Source: Sordariomycetes sp. S80-01Y
Lineage: Eukaryota; Ascomycota; Sordariomycetes
Reading direction: 5' to 3'
NCBI GenBank assembly: GCA_037042185.1
Contig: JAXQJY010000022.1
Span: 372,001-436,000, forward strand
DNA: 64,000 nucleotides
Shown: positions 11,657 to 22,085 of the stretch, piece by piece
Position numbering within the stretch: position 1 is the first letter of the stretch
Layout of the letters: each line of letters begins with the position of its first letter
Made by a program: the position numbers and the translations under genes
The notes under the pieces: model-generated
Told to the model about the DNA's origin: nothing
Database searches by the model: none
Seen by the model: only the letters and a program-made list of their open reading frames with translations

Positions 11657-11735
11657 CTCAGATAGAATCTAATTGAAAGCTAACAAAAGGTCTAGAGATA
11701 TGATGCGACAAGTCTTTATGCTCCAACTTTCCGTC

Positions 11736-13490
11736 CTACTTCAGGAGATAGACTCGAGCTTCATAAGGCCTCAGCATCGTTGGCTGGCTAACACCGCCTG
11801 ACACATCCTGATAGTTCTGTATTAAAGTCTCGCAGGTATTGAGCGCATATCCAGATGGTTCATCAAATCTCAAATGCGATTGCGTCAGGTTTGCAACAGT
11901 CAATGCTTGCTGTCGAGTCGCCGGGTCGGTTTTGAGGAACATGAGGATGTCCGGATGTTGATCGATTAAAACAAAGTTGCCGTACGTGAAGATTGCAGCA
12001 TGCTTCTTCCGCAGCCGAATGGTTTTCCTCCAGTACTCGAGCACGCTGTCCTGCTCCCCAAGTTGCTGGCGGACGTTGATCTCGGAGTGATTCTCGAGGG
12101 CGCGCATCCACGGCTGGGCCTTTGCACCGCAGAAGCCGGCGTTGGCCGTGTCGTCCCATTGCATTGGGACGCGAGCATGGTCTCTCGCAACCCGCTGAAG
12201 ATTCCTCTTCGCCTCCTCCAGAGCCGCCGCGTCGTTGTTGGTCCGCTCCTTCACATCATTGTAGTAGTTCACCGAGCGGACGCAGCGGTACTCGTCTGCG
12301 GACCAGGACAGCGGCATGTTGGTCATGCCAATCTCCTGGCCTTGGTATATGAAGAGCGTTCCGGTCATTGTGGCCAGGACGGTCGCTAGCATCTTCGCCG
12401 AGACGGCCCGGAATTCGGGGAGGTCTGATCCGAAGCGGGAAACGGACCTCCCCTGGTCGTGGTTTTCCAGGAAAACGGTTGTCCAAGCGCCAGTTGTCTC
12501 GGGAAGCGTTTGCCATTTGGTGAGCTTGTGCTTGAAGTCAGCCTTGCTGAAAGGAAGCGGCAAGAATCTGTTGCCGGGCGTGTGATCGATCGTCACAGTA
12601 TCGAAGTTGAAAACCATGTTCAGCTCCCCGGAACTCGGCGAAATGTACCTCAGCACATCTTGGAGGTCCGGCGTGTTGGGTAGCTCCCCGACTGTCATTG
12701 CGTCGTAGCCTCTCATCACTTCCCGCATTTCTTGGAGGTATTCGTGGATTCGTGGCCCGTTCGCATAGTGGCACACGGCAAACTGGGTATCTTCGTCGGG
12801 CTCGGTGACGGGGGCGTCGGGCAGCCCTGGGGCTTTGGAGTACTTGTTGACAGTGTCGACGCGAAAGCCGTCAACCTTCCGGTCCAGCCAGAACTTGATC
12901 GCTTCGTCGTACAAGGCGCGGCGGCAGTCCTCGTTCTCGAAGTTGAGATCCGGTTGGCCCGATGCGTAGACGTGAAGGTAGTACTCTCCCGTATCTTCGT
13001 CCCAAGTCCAAGCAGGTTTCGTGAACTGGCTTCGCCAATTGTTAGGTCGAAGCCTCTCGCCGTTCTCCCCAATCTTGGGCTCCCTCCAGAAATACCAGTC
13101 TCGTTTTGGACTCGTCTTCGATGACCTGGACTCGAGAAACCAGGGGTGCTCGTCAGAGGTGTGGTTGATGACGAGGTCGAATATAACCTTCATCCCGCGC
13201 TTGTGTATCTCTTCGATGAGCTGGTCGCAGTCTTCGAGCGTCCCGTACGGCTCGTGGACGTCTTGAAAGTCGGATATGTCGTAGCCCATGTCGATCTGAG
13301 GGCTCTTGTAGTGGGGTGACACCCAGATGATGTCGACGCCGAGATCTCGGACATAGTCCAGCTTCGAAATGATGCCTTGTATGTCTCCAATTCCGTCGCC
13401 GTTGGAGTCTTTGAACGAGGCGGGATAGATCTCGTACACAACCCCTTCTTTCCACCAGGCTGGCTTGTGGTGAGGTTCGTTTACCGTCAT
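11736..13490 (-). CDS. GH13 alpha-glucosidase (maltase)
   Basis: Intronless, 584 residues. The start at 13490 (MTVNEPHHKPAWWKEG) fits the family better than the in-frame ATG 15 codons upstream. It hydrolyses terminal alpha-1,4-linked glucose from maltose and related sugars. The GH13 landmarks are all present: YEIYPASFKDSNGDGIGD (calcium-loop type), DLVINHTSDEH, the nucleophile Asp212 in GFRVDTVN, the acid/base Glu269 in TVGELPN and the transition-state Asp345 in LENHDQGR. There is no signal peptide, so the enzyme is cytosolic and depends on uptake of the intact disaccharide. The neighbouring divergent permease provides exactly that. Shared 610-bp promoter with the permease implies co-regulation. 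Confidence 0.93.
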   Translation of the reverse strand: MTVNEPHHKPAWWKEGVVYEIYPASFKDSNGDGIGDIQGIISKLDYVRDLGVDIIWVSPHYKSPQIDMGYDISDFQDVHEPYGTLEDCDQLIEEIHKRGMKVIFDLVINHTSDEHPWFLESRSSKTSPKRDWYFWREPKIGENGERLRPNNWRSQFTKPAWTWDEDTGEYYLHVYASGQPDLNFENEDCRRALYDEAIKFWLDRKVDGFRVDTVNKYSKAPGLPDAPVTEPDEDTQFAVCHYANGPRIHEYLQEMREVMRGYDAMTVGELPNTPDLQDVLRYISPSSGELNMVFNFDTVTIDHTPGNRFLPLPFSKADFKHKLTKWQTLPETTGAWTTVFLENHDQGRSVSRFGSDLPEFRAVSAKMLATVLATMTGTLFIYQGQEIGMTNMPLSWSADEYRCVRSVNYYNDVKERTNNDAAALEEAKRNLQRVARDHARVPMQWDDTANAGFCGAKAQPWMRALENHSEINVRQQLGEQDSVLEYWRKTIRLRKKHAAIFTYGNFVLIDQHPDILMFLKTDPATRQQALTVANLTQSHLRFDEPSGYALNTCETLIQNYQDVSGGVSQPTMLRPYEARVYLLK

Positions 13491-14100
13491 TGTATAACGT
13501 CTTAGCCAGGCACTTGATTTGGTAGTTATGATCAACTCGAAGAGTCAGCTCATGCTTATAGAATTCTGCTTAATTGCTGCGAAAGCTCGACATCGTTGCG
13601 GGGCCTCGATCCAATCCGTCGCTTAATTCTGGAGGACCATCGGCGAGCGATCCGACCACATGTTGCCTCAGATCGGCTACATTGAAGACCACGCAGTAAA
13701 ATCATCAGTGTAATGTGGCTCGCTTGCCTCGGCAAATGGACCCTTTTGTCTCAATATTTTCGAGGGTGTGAACCAACAATAGCGCAATGAACTCAACGTA
13801 CAAGCCACTGCTCGCTTAGCTCGGCTAAACTGCCTAATTTGCTCTGGCCTAGTTCTACTACTCCAGACCCCAGATGTGACTTCTCCATGTCGGGGTTCTA
13901 CATTCGCAAATGCAAGCAGCACGAGCGAGCCTTGATGAGTTATAACGGCTGCTGGGTAACAGTATAAGATGTTCCCAAGTCTTCCAAATGACCTCGTCCC
14001 TTGACCCTCATCCTTCTTTTGTACTATCGCCACAGCAAGCCTAGTTTCTAAACTCTTGATCAGCTCAAACCAGCGCCTGCCTTGGCTTCCATTCGCAAAG
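13491..14100. promoter_or_regulatory. Shared divergent promoter of maltase and sugar permease
   Basis: A 610-bp bidirectional intergenic region. It contains a GCGGGG element near 13600 that fits the SYGGRG core bound by AmyR-type regulators, and several isolated CGG triplets. No clear paired CGG site was found by eye, so regulator identity is open. Confidence 0.55.
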
Positions 14101-15745
14101 ATGGCAGATACGAAACCCGACATCAAAGATGAGGTCGATCTGGCCCATAATGAGAGCAGGACCTCACCAGACAAGGACGGCCTGCGCGAGGCACAGGCTG
14201 CCGCAGAGGAAGAACGTCAAACTACCTTTCTGCAGTCTCTGAAGTTGTATCCCGCAGCAGTGGGGTGGTCGGTACTTCTGTCCACCGCCATCATCATGGA
14301 AGGGTACGACATGAAGCTCATCGGGTCACTCAACGCCCAGCCGGCCTTTGCCCGACGATACGGCAAACCAGTGGCCGGCGGAGGGTATGAGATACCTGCC
14401 CCGTGGCAAGCCGGACTCTCCAATGGAGCGACTATTGGCTCTTTGATCGGTTTGTACCTTAACGGGCACGTCTCCGAACGCTTCGGCTTCAAAAAGACTA
14501 TGATTGCATCTCTGGCGTTGATGATTGGAACTATATTTATCCCTTTCTTTGCCCCCAGCGTCGAGGTACTCCTCATCGGTCAGATATTTCAAGGCATACC
14601 TTGGGGAATCTTCCAGACGCTTACAACGGCCTACGCAGCTGAAGTATGTCCGACACATCTCAGGGGCCATCTGACGACCTATGTCAACCTCTGCTGGGTA
14701 AGCCTACCCCGATGCCGCATTCTCACGCTCTTTCTCATCTCTTTAGGTCTTCGGTCAATGTCTTTCCGCCGGCGTGTTACGCGCCGTAGCCGAGCGAGAC
14801 GACCAGTGGGCATATAGGATCCCCTTTGCCCTTCAATGGATCTGGCCAGCACCGTTAATCATCGCCATTTCCTTCGCTCCCGAATCTCCTTGGTGGTGCG
14901 TCAGGAAGGGCAAGATCGATGACGCCAGACACAACCTACGCCGCCTCATCCGGGCCGGCAAGGATACAGAGCAGATGGTCACTTTGATGCAGGTCACTGT
15001 TGGTCAGGAAAGAGAGTCGGGTACCGGAAAGCACTACAAAGACTGCTTCAAAGGCGTCAACCTTCGTCGCACAATCATTGCATGCTGCTGTTGGGGGATC
15101 CAGATACTGTCGGGCACGGGTCTGCGAACGTACTCGACGTACTTCTACCAGCAAGCAGGGCTTCCATCGACGCAGGCGTTCAACATGAGTCTTATCCAAT
15201 ACGCGCTTGGTATGGTAGGCGTTCTAATTGCCTGGGCTATGATCCCTTACTTCGGACGCCGAACACTGTACATCTGGGGCCTCGTCGGACTGGAAGTCTG
15301 TCTTCTTATCATGGGGTCTCTGGGCACTGTTGACTCATCGACTAACATCGCATGGGCTATCGGTTCTATGCTGATAGTGTACACGTTGGTTTACGACATC
15401 ACCGTTGGTCCGATCTGCTATGCCATCGTTTCGGAAGTTCCCACTTCAGAGCTGAGGAGCAAGACCATTGTGCTGTCGCGCATGACCTACAACCTACTCA
15501 ACATCGTCAGCAATGCCATCACCCCTTACATGCTCAACCCTGGTGCGTGGGCGTGGGGAGCAAAGGCGGGGTTCTTCTTTGCCGGCACCTGCACGGTGGC
15601 CTTGGTGTTCACGTGCTTCCAGATACCTGAGACAAAAGGTCGGACGTACGCCGAGCTCAACGTTCTTTTCCTTGAGCGAACAAAGGCATGGAAGTTCAAT
15701 GAGAAGGAAGTTGATATTTCTAGTCAAGGCCCTCAGCACACATGA
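14101..15745 (+). CDS. MFS alpha-glucoside/maltose permease-type sugar transporter
   Basis: Exons 14101-14697 and 14747-15745 (49-nt intron in phase 0) encode 531 residues. The ATG at 14101 is chosen over one 15 codons upstream because MADTKPDIKDE is a normal hydrophilic start. Twelve transmembrane segments are expected. Sugar-porter signatures are present: GYDMKLIGSLNAQPAF after TM1, PESPWW at the end of TM6, and PETKGRTYAELNVLF after TM12. The early GYD...LIGS...F pattern and the E-P-free loop match the MAL11/MalP subfamily of proton-coupled alpha-glucoside importers rather than hexose carriers. Paired with the cytosolic GH13 enzyme on the other side of the promoter, it would supply maltose or a related alpha-glucoside. 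Confidence 0.9.
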
Positions 15746-16279
15746 TTAGCTGTCGACACAAAGGTGGATTATCCTTCATGGAATCTCGGCACAAAGGGGC
15801 AAGGTTCTGGCATCATTTAGACCAGCTCCGTAATCACTTCAAGACTACGTAGTCTTTTGGATTGATCATCTTTGTCTATACTCTGCTTTCATTCTTCTCG
15901 ACATCTTGGATTGGCTTCTGTACGGCGACATGTGACTTTGTTGCAATTGGGACTCGGCTCATCATCACGCGCATCACTCGAAGTGTTGGACAGGAATTGT
16001 GATAACACTCTCCTGTATGCGTTATTGCTTGCTCAAGTATTCTGATCATCCGCAGGACTAGAGCTAGCTGTTGCTAAGAGTGTCGGCTGTCGGGTCGAAA
16101 CAATTGGATTGGGCGTTTGCCCAGGATCTTGCCAGAATTTCTACACGCAGACCTCACCGCAGCTCATGAGCAAGCTTCATTACTAAGGTGCGGGAGAATG
16201 TTAAAAGCCCAGCTCAGTATCTCAAAATCTGTTGTATTGTCATCGAACTCGATTTCGCGTAGAGTCCATGTTGATAAAC
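15746..16279. other. Intergenic region, convergent gene ends
   Basis: About 530 bp between the permease stop and the stop of the minus-strand barrel protein gene. AT-richer than its neighbours, consistent with two 3' UTRs. Nothing else recognised. Confidence 0.5.
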
Positions 16280-17078
16280 CTAAAGCCTCGAACCCCTAGC
16301 AGTGTGTGCAGTCGCCCTCCCCGCGCGGCTCTTCGCCTCGCGCGCTCTGTGGAACTGAACATGTCCGTACTCCTTCCATCCTTCGTGGCCTAGAGCAAGC
16401 ACAACGCCTCGATTGGCGAAGTGCTTGGTGTGGTGATATTTGTCGTGCTTCTCGATGCTCTCCCAGCCCACGTACACGATGTAGCAGTTATGCTTACCAT
16501 CGACCGACTCTACCAGTCGTCCCCCGGTTACGCCCAGACACCCGTCGACGTGGCGAACAATGTGTGTCCAGAGCGGCCACGCCCCTGAATGCCAAGCCTC
16601 GTCGGTGCTCAGGTAGACTGCGGTGCCGGAGACGGGGGCTCCTTTACCAAGGGCCTTGTTATTGGGTGTAAACTCCTCGATGTACGCGTGACGAGTAAAT
16701 GGCTTGCTTGAAGGGACGATCAAGGAGCTCAATATGTTCTGTAACTCGAAGTATTGCTTTGTTTTCTCAAAATCCTGGTGCTGGGAGAGATAGTCCCTTA
16801 CTGGCGACACATGTTAGTCCGGGTCGAAACGACGAATGCACAAAACGAACACATATCTGACAGTGTGGGTTCTGTTTTAGATATTACCTACCAACATGTA
16901 ACTGGACTTTGGACCAGTCTTCGGGACTTCGTCCCCAGTACAGCCGGACAAATCCTTCATATTGTTCGAAGAGGTTGAGTACCTTCTCCCAGTCCTGACC
17001 AGCCTTTGTCTTCGGATCTTCAATCGCGATGCTCTCGCTTATCGTTAAATAATTGATCTGAGTGACAGGAGGTAACAT
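16280..17078 (-). CDS. Dimeric alpha/beta-barrel (ABM-like) protein
   Basis: Two exons on the minus strand, 17078-16892 and 16800-16280, separated by a 91-nt intron (GTAGGT donor, ACTAACA branch, CGCCAG acceptor, phase 1), encode 235 residues. It has no signal peptide or membrane segment. The sequence resembles fungal proteins with two ferredoxin-like ABM/dimeric-barrel modules: a first with FVRLYWGRSPEDWSKVQLHV and a second with CYIVYVGWESIEKHDKYHH. Members of this fold include monooxygenases, decarboxylases and cyclase-like helpers of aromatic substrates, often encoded in catabolic or polyketide clusters. The last 25 residues are Arg/Ala-rich and low in complexity. It shares a 566-bp divergent promoter with a homogentisate dioxygenase family gene, which suggests a related substrate. 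Precise function unknown. Confidence 0.75.
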
Positions 17079-17644
17079 CTTGTCGCAAGCGCGCTGCTCC
17101 AGCTACCTCATGAAGCACATGTATGTTGGCAAAGAGAGTTTCAAGGAAAGAAGAGATGCAGGTGTGGCTCAAGAACCCAACTCTCCCGCTTTGACGAGCG
17201 CGACACTCTCTTCCGCCTGGAGGCTCAATTCAGGATAGCTCTACGCGAAGCTGCTTGTTGGCCTCGGCTTGTTACATCTGACATGCGCCGCAGACGATGA
17301 GGCGTGCGGGGTTGTATCGCGCGGAACACGGGGTAGAATCTGGGGTACACACTCATTTGGTCTCTCACATGATGACCGGAAATGCCGTTCATCGGAAATG
17401 GCGAAATGCTTACTGTGTCTGGCAAGCTGGGTCCTTTCGGGTGAGTGTGAGAGAGCCCCATCTCGACAGCCAGCATTACCTGCCACTACGATTACTCCCA
17501 CTCCCCAGACAAACCTGTCTGTCTCATCGGATCTCGCCCATCTAAAGATTCCAATTAATCATTCTCTCTCGGTTGCATCTCTGCTGTCGAAAAGGCGTTC
17601 ACAGATATATCTTATTGAGCCCAATAACCACTTGCACGCTGAGC
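17079..17644. promoter_or_regulatory. Shared divergent promoter of barrel protein and dioxygenase
   Basis: A 566-bp bidirectional region between two start codons. Its right half is CT-rich close to the dioxygenase start. No specific factor site was assigned. Confidence 0.5.
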
Positions 17645-19164
17645 ATGGTCCCAGTAACGCACTTCGCGGTGAAGGAGAAGTATGAATACCTGGAGGGCTT
17701 CGGCAACTATCAAAGGTCAGCTCTACCCCTCTAATACTATTGTAGAATACTCATTTCAGTTTTAGCTCCGAGTCTCTGGCCGGGGCGATCCCCCTGGTCA
17801 ACAACACGCCCAGGAAACCGGCCTATGGCTTGCGCACCGAACGTCTCAGTGGGACCGCCTTCGTAGCTCCGCGAGACCACAATTTGCAAACTTTCATGTA
17901 TCGCGTTGCTTCGTCGCTCGACCATGACCCGTTTGAGCCACTCGATGCTGAAGTGCCTGAACCACCCAAGTTCTTGTCACCCAACTCGCACATATGGCCC
18001 CATCTACCGGTTGACGAGAGTGCAGATTGGATATCAGCCCAACGATTGCTGGCCCGCAATGGCGATCCTTCGACTAAAACTGGTCTTGGATTATGGGTCT
18101 GGAGTGTTTCGCAAGACATGAAACCGCGCACGGCTTTCACGTCGATCGACGGAGACCTGCTCGTCATTCCGCAAGCTGGGGCACTGGACATCCAGACGGA
18201 ACTTGGCAAGCTATTGGTCAGACAGAATGAGATTGCTGTCATCCCTCGGGGGGTTCGATACCGCGTCACCCTTGCTGCGGGTGCCGCTCGAGGTTACTGC
18301 TGCGAGCTTTTCCAAGGCCACTTCCGCCTTCCAGAACTTGGACCCGTTGGGAGCACCGGTCTAGCTAACGTTAGGGACTTTCAAATCCCGATTGCCCACT
18401 TTGATGGATTCGTTCGGGACAACGTCGCCGTGGCGAACGACTCGGGAACAAGCCATACCATCGTCACCAGACAAAATGGCCGACTCTGGGAGTGCACCCA
18501 ACTGCACACACCCTTTGACATTGTAGGCTGGCATGGTACAAACTACCCCTACAAGTACGACCTGGCTCGCTTCTGCGTCATGGGGAATCTGCTCTTCGAT
18601 GAGCACGACCCTTGCCTTTACACAGTCTTGACAGCCCCAGCAAACGGAGAGCCGGGCAATGCAGTTGTAGACTTTGCCATCATCCCACCGCGGTGGATGG
18701 TCGCGGAAGACACGTTTCGCCTGCCGTATTTCCACCGAAACACCATGTGCGAGTTCTTCGGCCCTATCATCAACTCTCAGGAAGAGTCTTATCCCTTCAA
18801 CGGAGGAGCAGCGTTCCGGCCATTTGGTGCCGGGCTCCACGGGAGCAACGTTGTCCATGGTATGATATCCCAGTTTGCCTGAAAAGACTTTATGCTTGCT
18901 TTCCAAATATCCACGATCAAAACTTAGGATCGACGCTGAATCGCTGTTACAGGGCCTAGCGAGGAAGACTTCCAAGCCACGCGGGATGCACCTGACAGCC
19001 CAGACAAAGTTGACAGCGGGGGTGTTACAGTATTCTTGTTGGAGACTGAACGTCCTTTGTTCCTCTCGGACTGGGCGGCCGAGCTATCTGCGAAGACTGC
19101 TTCCAGGGTGGCAATGAAGAAGAAGGCTGCGGCGGAGGCTAAAGCAAAAGATTCCAAACTCTGA
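17645..19164 (+). CDS. Homogentisate 1,2-dioxygenase family enzyme
   Basis: Three exons, 17645-17715, 17766-18859 and 18953-19164, encode 458 residues. Family function: non-haem Fe(II) ring opening of homogentisate to maleylacetoacetate in tyrosine and phenylalanine breakdown. The N terminus (KEKYEYLEGFGNYQ, then YGLRTERLSGTAF) is typical. The iron ligands correspond to His347 (YFHRN), Glu353 (MCEFFG) and His388 (VVHGP, completed only by splicing exon 2 to exon 3). The catalytic base equivalent is His280 (VGWHGTN). All are kept, so activity is expected. The loop between Glu353 and His388 (SQEESYPFNGGAAF) differs from the usual YEAK...GGF form, and the genes for the next two pathway steps are not adjacent, so this may be a paralogue acting on a related aromatic diol. 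Confidence 0.88.
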
Positions 19165-19657
19165 TCAAGGGATTTCCAGGTAGTTTGTCAAGTAGGCATA
19201 TAATATGTTCTTAGCACACCGAGGGGGTGATAGCAGTTTCAGCTTAGCGACATCAAAGCAGTACGAAGCGACGGGCTTTGGGTCAATCGGAATTGTCCCT
19301 CCGTTCTTGCGTTTCATACTAGTCTCCAACTGGGAGTCCCCAGTGGTAAATATCAATTATGGAGTTAGTGATCGTCGAGGAACCACTACACCTTTAGCCT
19401 GATTCCGGTTGTTGGTGCCGGCAGATGCTACTCCGCATTACGGCACCTCCCAGCCGACATAACTTCCAACCGCGTCGGCTTTTGTTAGAGCATCAATTGT
19501 ACCGGAATTAGGCATAATGGCTGGAGAATATCCGCTTGACCGATGAGGGCTTTAGGTAGCGCAGCTTTGGAAAAATACAGATACATTGTCTGCTCAACCG
19601 CCACCTGTCCAAATCCAAGAACTCTCATAGTAGCAATTACCTGTCGAGACTGTCACG
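19165..19657. other. Intergenic region, promoter of the esterase gene
   Basis: About 490 bp between two plus-strand genes. No coding signal; carries the dioxygenase 3' end and the esterase promoter. Confidence 0.5.
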
Positions 19658-21015
19658 ATGAGACTCAACAGCTCCTTGGTGACGCTCTGTGCCGCTCTCG
19701 GCTCATTGAGTGCTGTTGCACATGCGAGTCCGCTGCGCAAATGCAACGAGACGCACCACTGGGTGTCGACCTGGGCAACAGCAATTCGTGATTCTCAGGG
19801 TGCCGATCTTCCCCCAGCCCCATTCGTGAGTCCTCCAAGCTCCATAACATTGACTTACAGGGCTGACAAGAGAAAGGGAGGTTCCACGTTGGACACTCAA
19901 TTGGAGAACACGACGACTCGTCAGACTTTCCGAGTCAGTCTGGGCACCGAGCGGTTCCGGATCGAATTGTCAAACGTCTTCAGCGATACGGACTTGCTGA
20001 TCTCGGAAGCTAACGTCGCCCTCCCTCCCGGTGACGCTGCGGGAACTCCTGAAATTGACACCGCTACCATCGCGAAGCTCACGTTCGATTCCGAATCGTC
20101 AATCGTGATCCCTGCAGGCGGCTCCGTCTACTCCGATCCTCTTGACTACACCCTCGACCCGTTGTCGAACATCGCCCTGAGCGTGTACACTGAGAATGGT
20201 CAATCCGGTACTGTGTTGACGGGACACCCCGGAAGTCGAACAGCATCGTGGTTCGCGTACGGCAACAAGGTCAACGAAGCAAGCGTTGACGAAGCTAATG
20301 TCGCACGTTGGTTCTTCGCTGGTGCAATTGAGGCTTGGTTGCCCAAGTCCACTTCGAGCCTTGTCATCCTTGGCGATAGTATCACAGACGGCCGAGGAAG
20401 CATTGACAATGAAAACAACCGGTAAGCACCGTGCCCTGAAGCTACTATAATTGATTCTCACACTCAAGTAGGTGGACGGACCTGTTAGCTGAGCAGCTCC
20501 AGCTCAACGACGTTGACGATGTGACCGTGAACAACCAGGGCATTGGAGGAAACTCCATTGTAAGCGGCGGACTTGGTCTACCTCTTCTGCAGCGCTACGA
20601 GGCGGACGCTCTCGAACAGACGGGCGTCAAATACGTCATGATCTTCGAGGGCGTTAATGACATCGGAACCTCAAGCTCGGACGAGGCCACTCAAGAGAAA
20701 CTATACGAGGACCTCACCGCTGCTTACACGAAGATCGTCGGAGATTGCAAGGCGCAGGGACTGGTCACAATCGGAGCGACCATCACGCCCTTCAAAGGCA
20801 GCGACTACTACTCCCCCGAGCACGAAGAAACGAGGGTGCGCATCAACGAGTGGATCCTGACCAGTGGCACGTTTGACCACACTGTCGACTTTTCCGCTGC
20901 GATTTCGGATGGCGATAAGCTGCAGTCGGAGTACGATTCGGGAGACGGTCTGCATCCGAGTGTGGCTGGGTATCAGGTGTTGGCCGAGACATTCCCCGTA
21001 GAGGTTTTGAACTGA
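19658..21015 (+). CDS. Secreted SGNH/GDSL esterase
   Basis: Exons 19658-20421 and 20472-21015 (50-nt intron, phase 2) encode 435 residues. A signal peptide covers about residues 1-23 (hydrophobic core, then AHASP). Residues 25-220 form a beta-rich N-terminal region (HHWVSTWATA, RTASWFAYG) seen in fungal and actinobacterial GDSL esterases. The SGNH blocks follow in order: ILGDSITDG (nucleophile Ser), NQGIGGN (Gly), FEGVNDIG (Asn) and GDGLHPS (catalytic Asp and His). The enzyme should act outside the cell on ester-linked substrates such as acetylated or aryl-esterified plant material; the substrate is not deducible. It follows the dioxygenase on the same strand, so release of an aromatic acid for intracellular breakdown is a possible but unproven link. 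Confidence 0.9.
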
Positions 21016-22085
21016 GCCATGAGTTGACACTCGGTTGCCAACTGCCATTTAGGGCACGTGCAAGTAGATGGTGTCCTCCCAAGAACACCCCGAGCCCAGC
21101 ATTGAATCAATCTCAATCGCATTGCCAAGCCTTCTCATGGATCTAGAGTAGTGGAGTGTAGAGAACGTTCATCATCATCGGCATTTGCACAAGTACCTGT
21201 TTCCTAGTAAGCCTACGTCCAAAAGCGTGAGGTTGTATTACGCATGTACCAATACCAACAGCTGGCGAAGGATGCATCGACGAGTAGCCCAAGGTGAGTA
21301 ACGTGAACAGCTTCTATAGCTCGCACGAGACTGGATCATCTCAAGTGAGTAGTTAAAACTTCCACCTTTGACCAAACTTATCCAAGATGATTTAAATCGG
21401 AAGGCACCAGAGGGCCGCCTGCCTTATCGTGGGCGACGGGATGGGTGCCCACCTGCCCGAAAAGGGGTAAAGGGGTAATTGTGGGGCCGATTAATTGCCA
21501 AATGCAGACTGAACACCACTTTTGTTGTAAGTGGTCAAAGCGACCCATCCGCACGATGTATCTGATCACATCGTAAACCTGACTTCACTTCCGAGACCTA
21601 TCACCACCTTTCAATCACTGCAGGAGGTCCAAGCTCGGCTGCTTCAGTGAGTGGGTCCTGCGGGTCCGAGCACGCCGGCTACCTTCGGCCTCACGGGGCC
21701 GGCCGTCTAGTCTCTTCGTCCCGTCGCTTTACAGATTTTCAGCGCTGGGGCACCGCAGCCCCGTCCCGCTTAGTCTCGGGGGCGCACGGCGCACGGAGCC
21801 CTACTATTCGAGATTGCCAAGCGTCACAAGCTTCGGCGCGTCCTGTCAGAGAAGGGCCGGTGCGGCGGTAGCGTCTGCGACGAAAAAATCTCTGCCGGGC
21901 CGCCATCGTATAAAGGGCCAGCCGCCCCTGACACTCTCATGATGGAAGGCCAGCGTTGCTTTGCGGCCAATCTGGAGGGGTTCCAGATTCCTTTGCTCTC
22001 GTGTTCAACAACGTGAGCATCGTCCAAGTGCTTGACATCCAACTGTCTCGACCACACTTGGTTACCCATAGTCCGCCTCATCAAA
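21016..22085. other. Intergenic region with GC-rich block upstream of the monooxygenase
   Basis: About 1.07 kb. Left part is of ordinary composition. A very GC-rich block lies at about 21640-21890 with several CGG/CCG triplets, including a CGGCCTCACGGGGCCGG arrangement near 21685. A TATAAA at 21909-21914 follows. No convincing gene. Confidence 0.5.
21909..21914 (+). promoter_or_regulatory. TATA box of the FAD monooxygenase gene
   Basis: TATAAA about 170 bases upstream of the start codon, directly after the GC-rich block. Confidence 0.45.

Noticed and set aside
14056-14100. Upstream in-frame ATG of the sugar permease
   Set aside because: The extra 15 residues (MISSNQRLPW) have no counterpart in the family.
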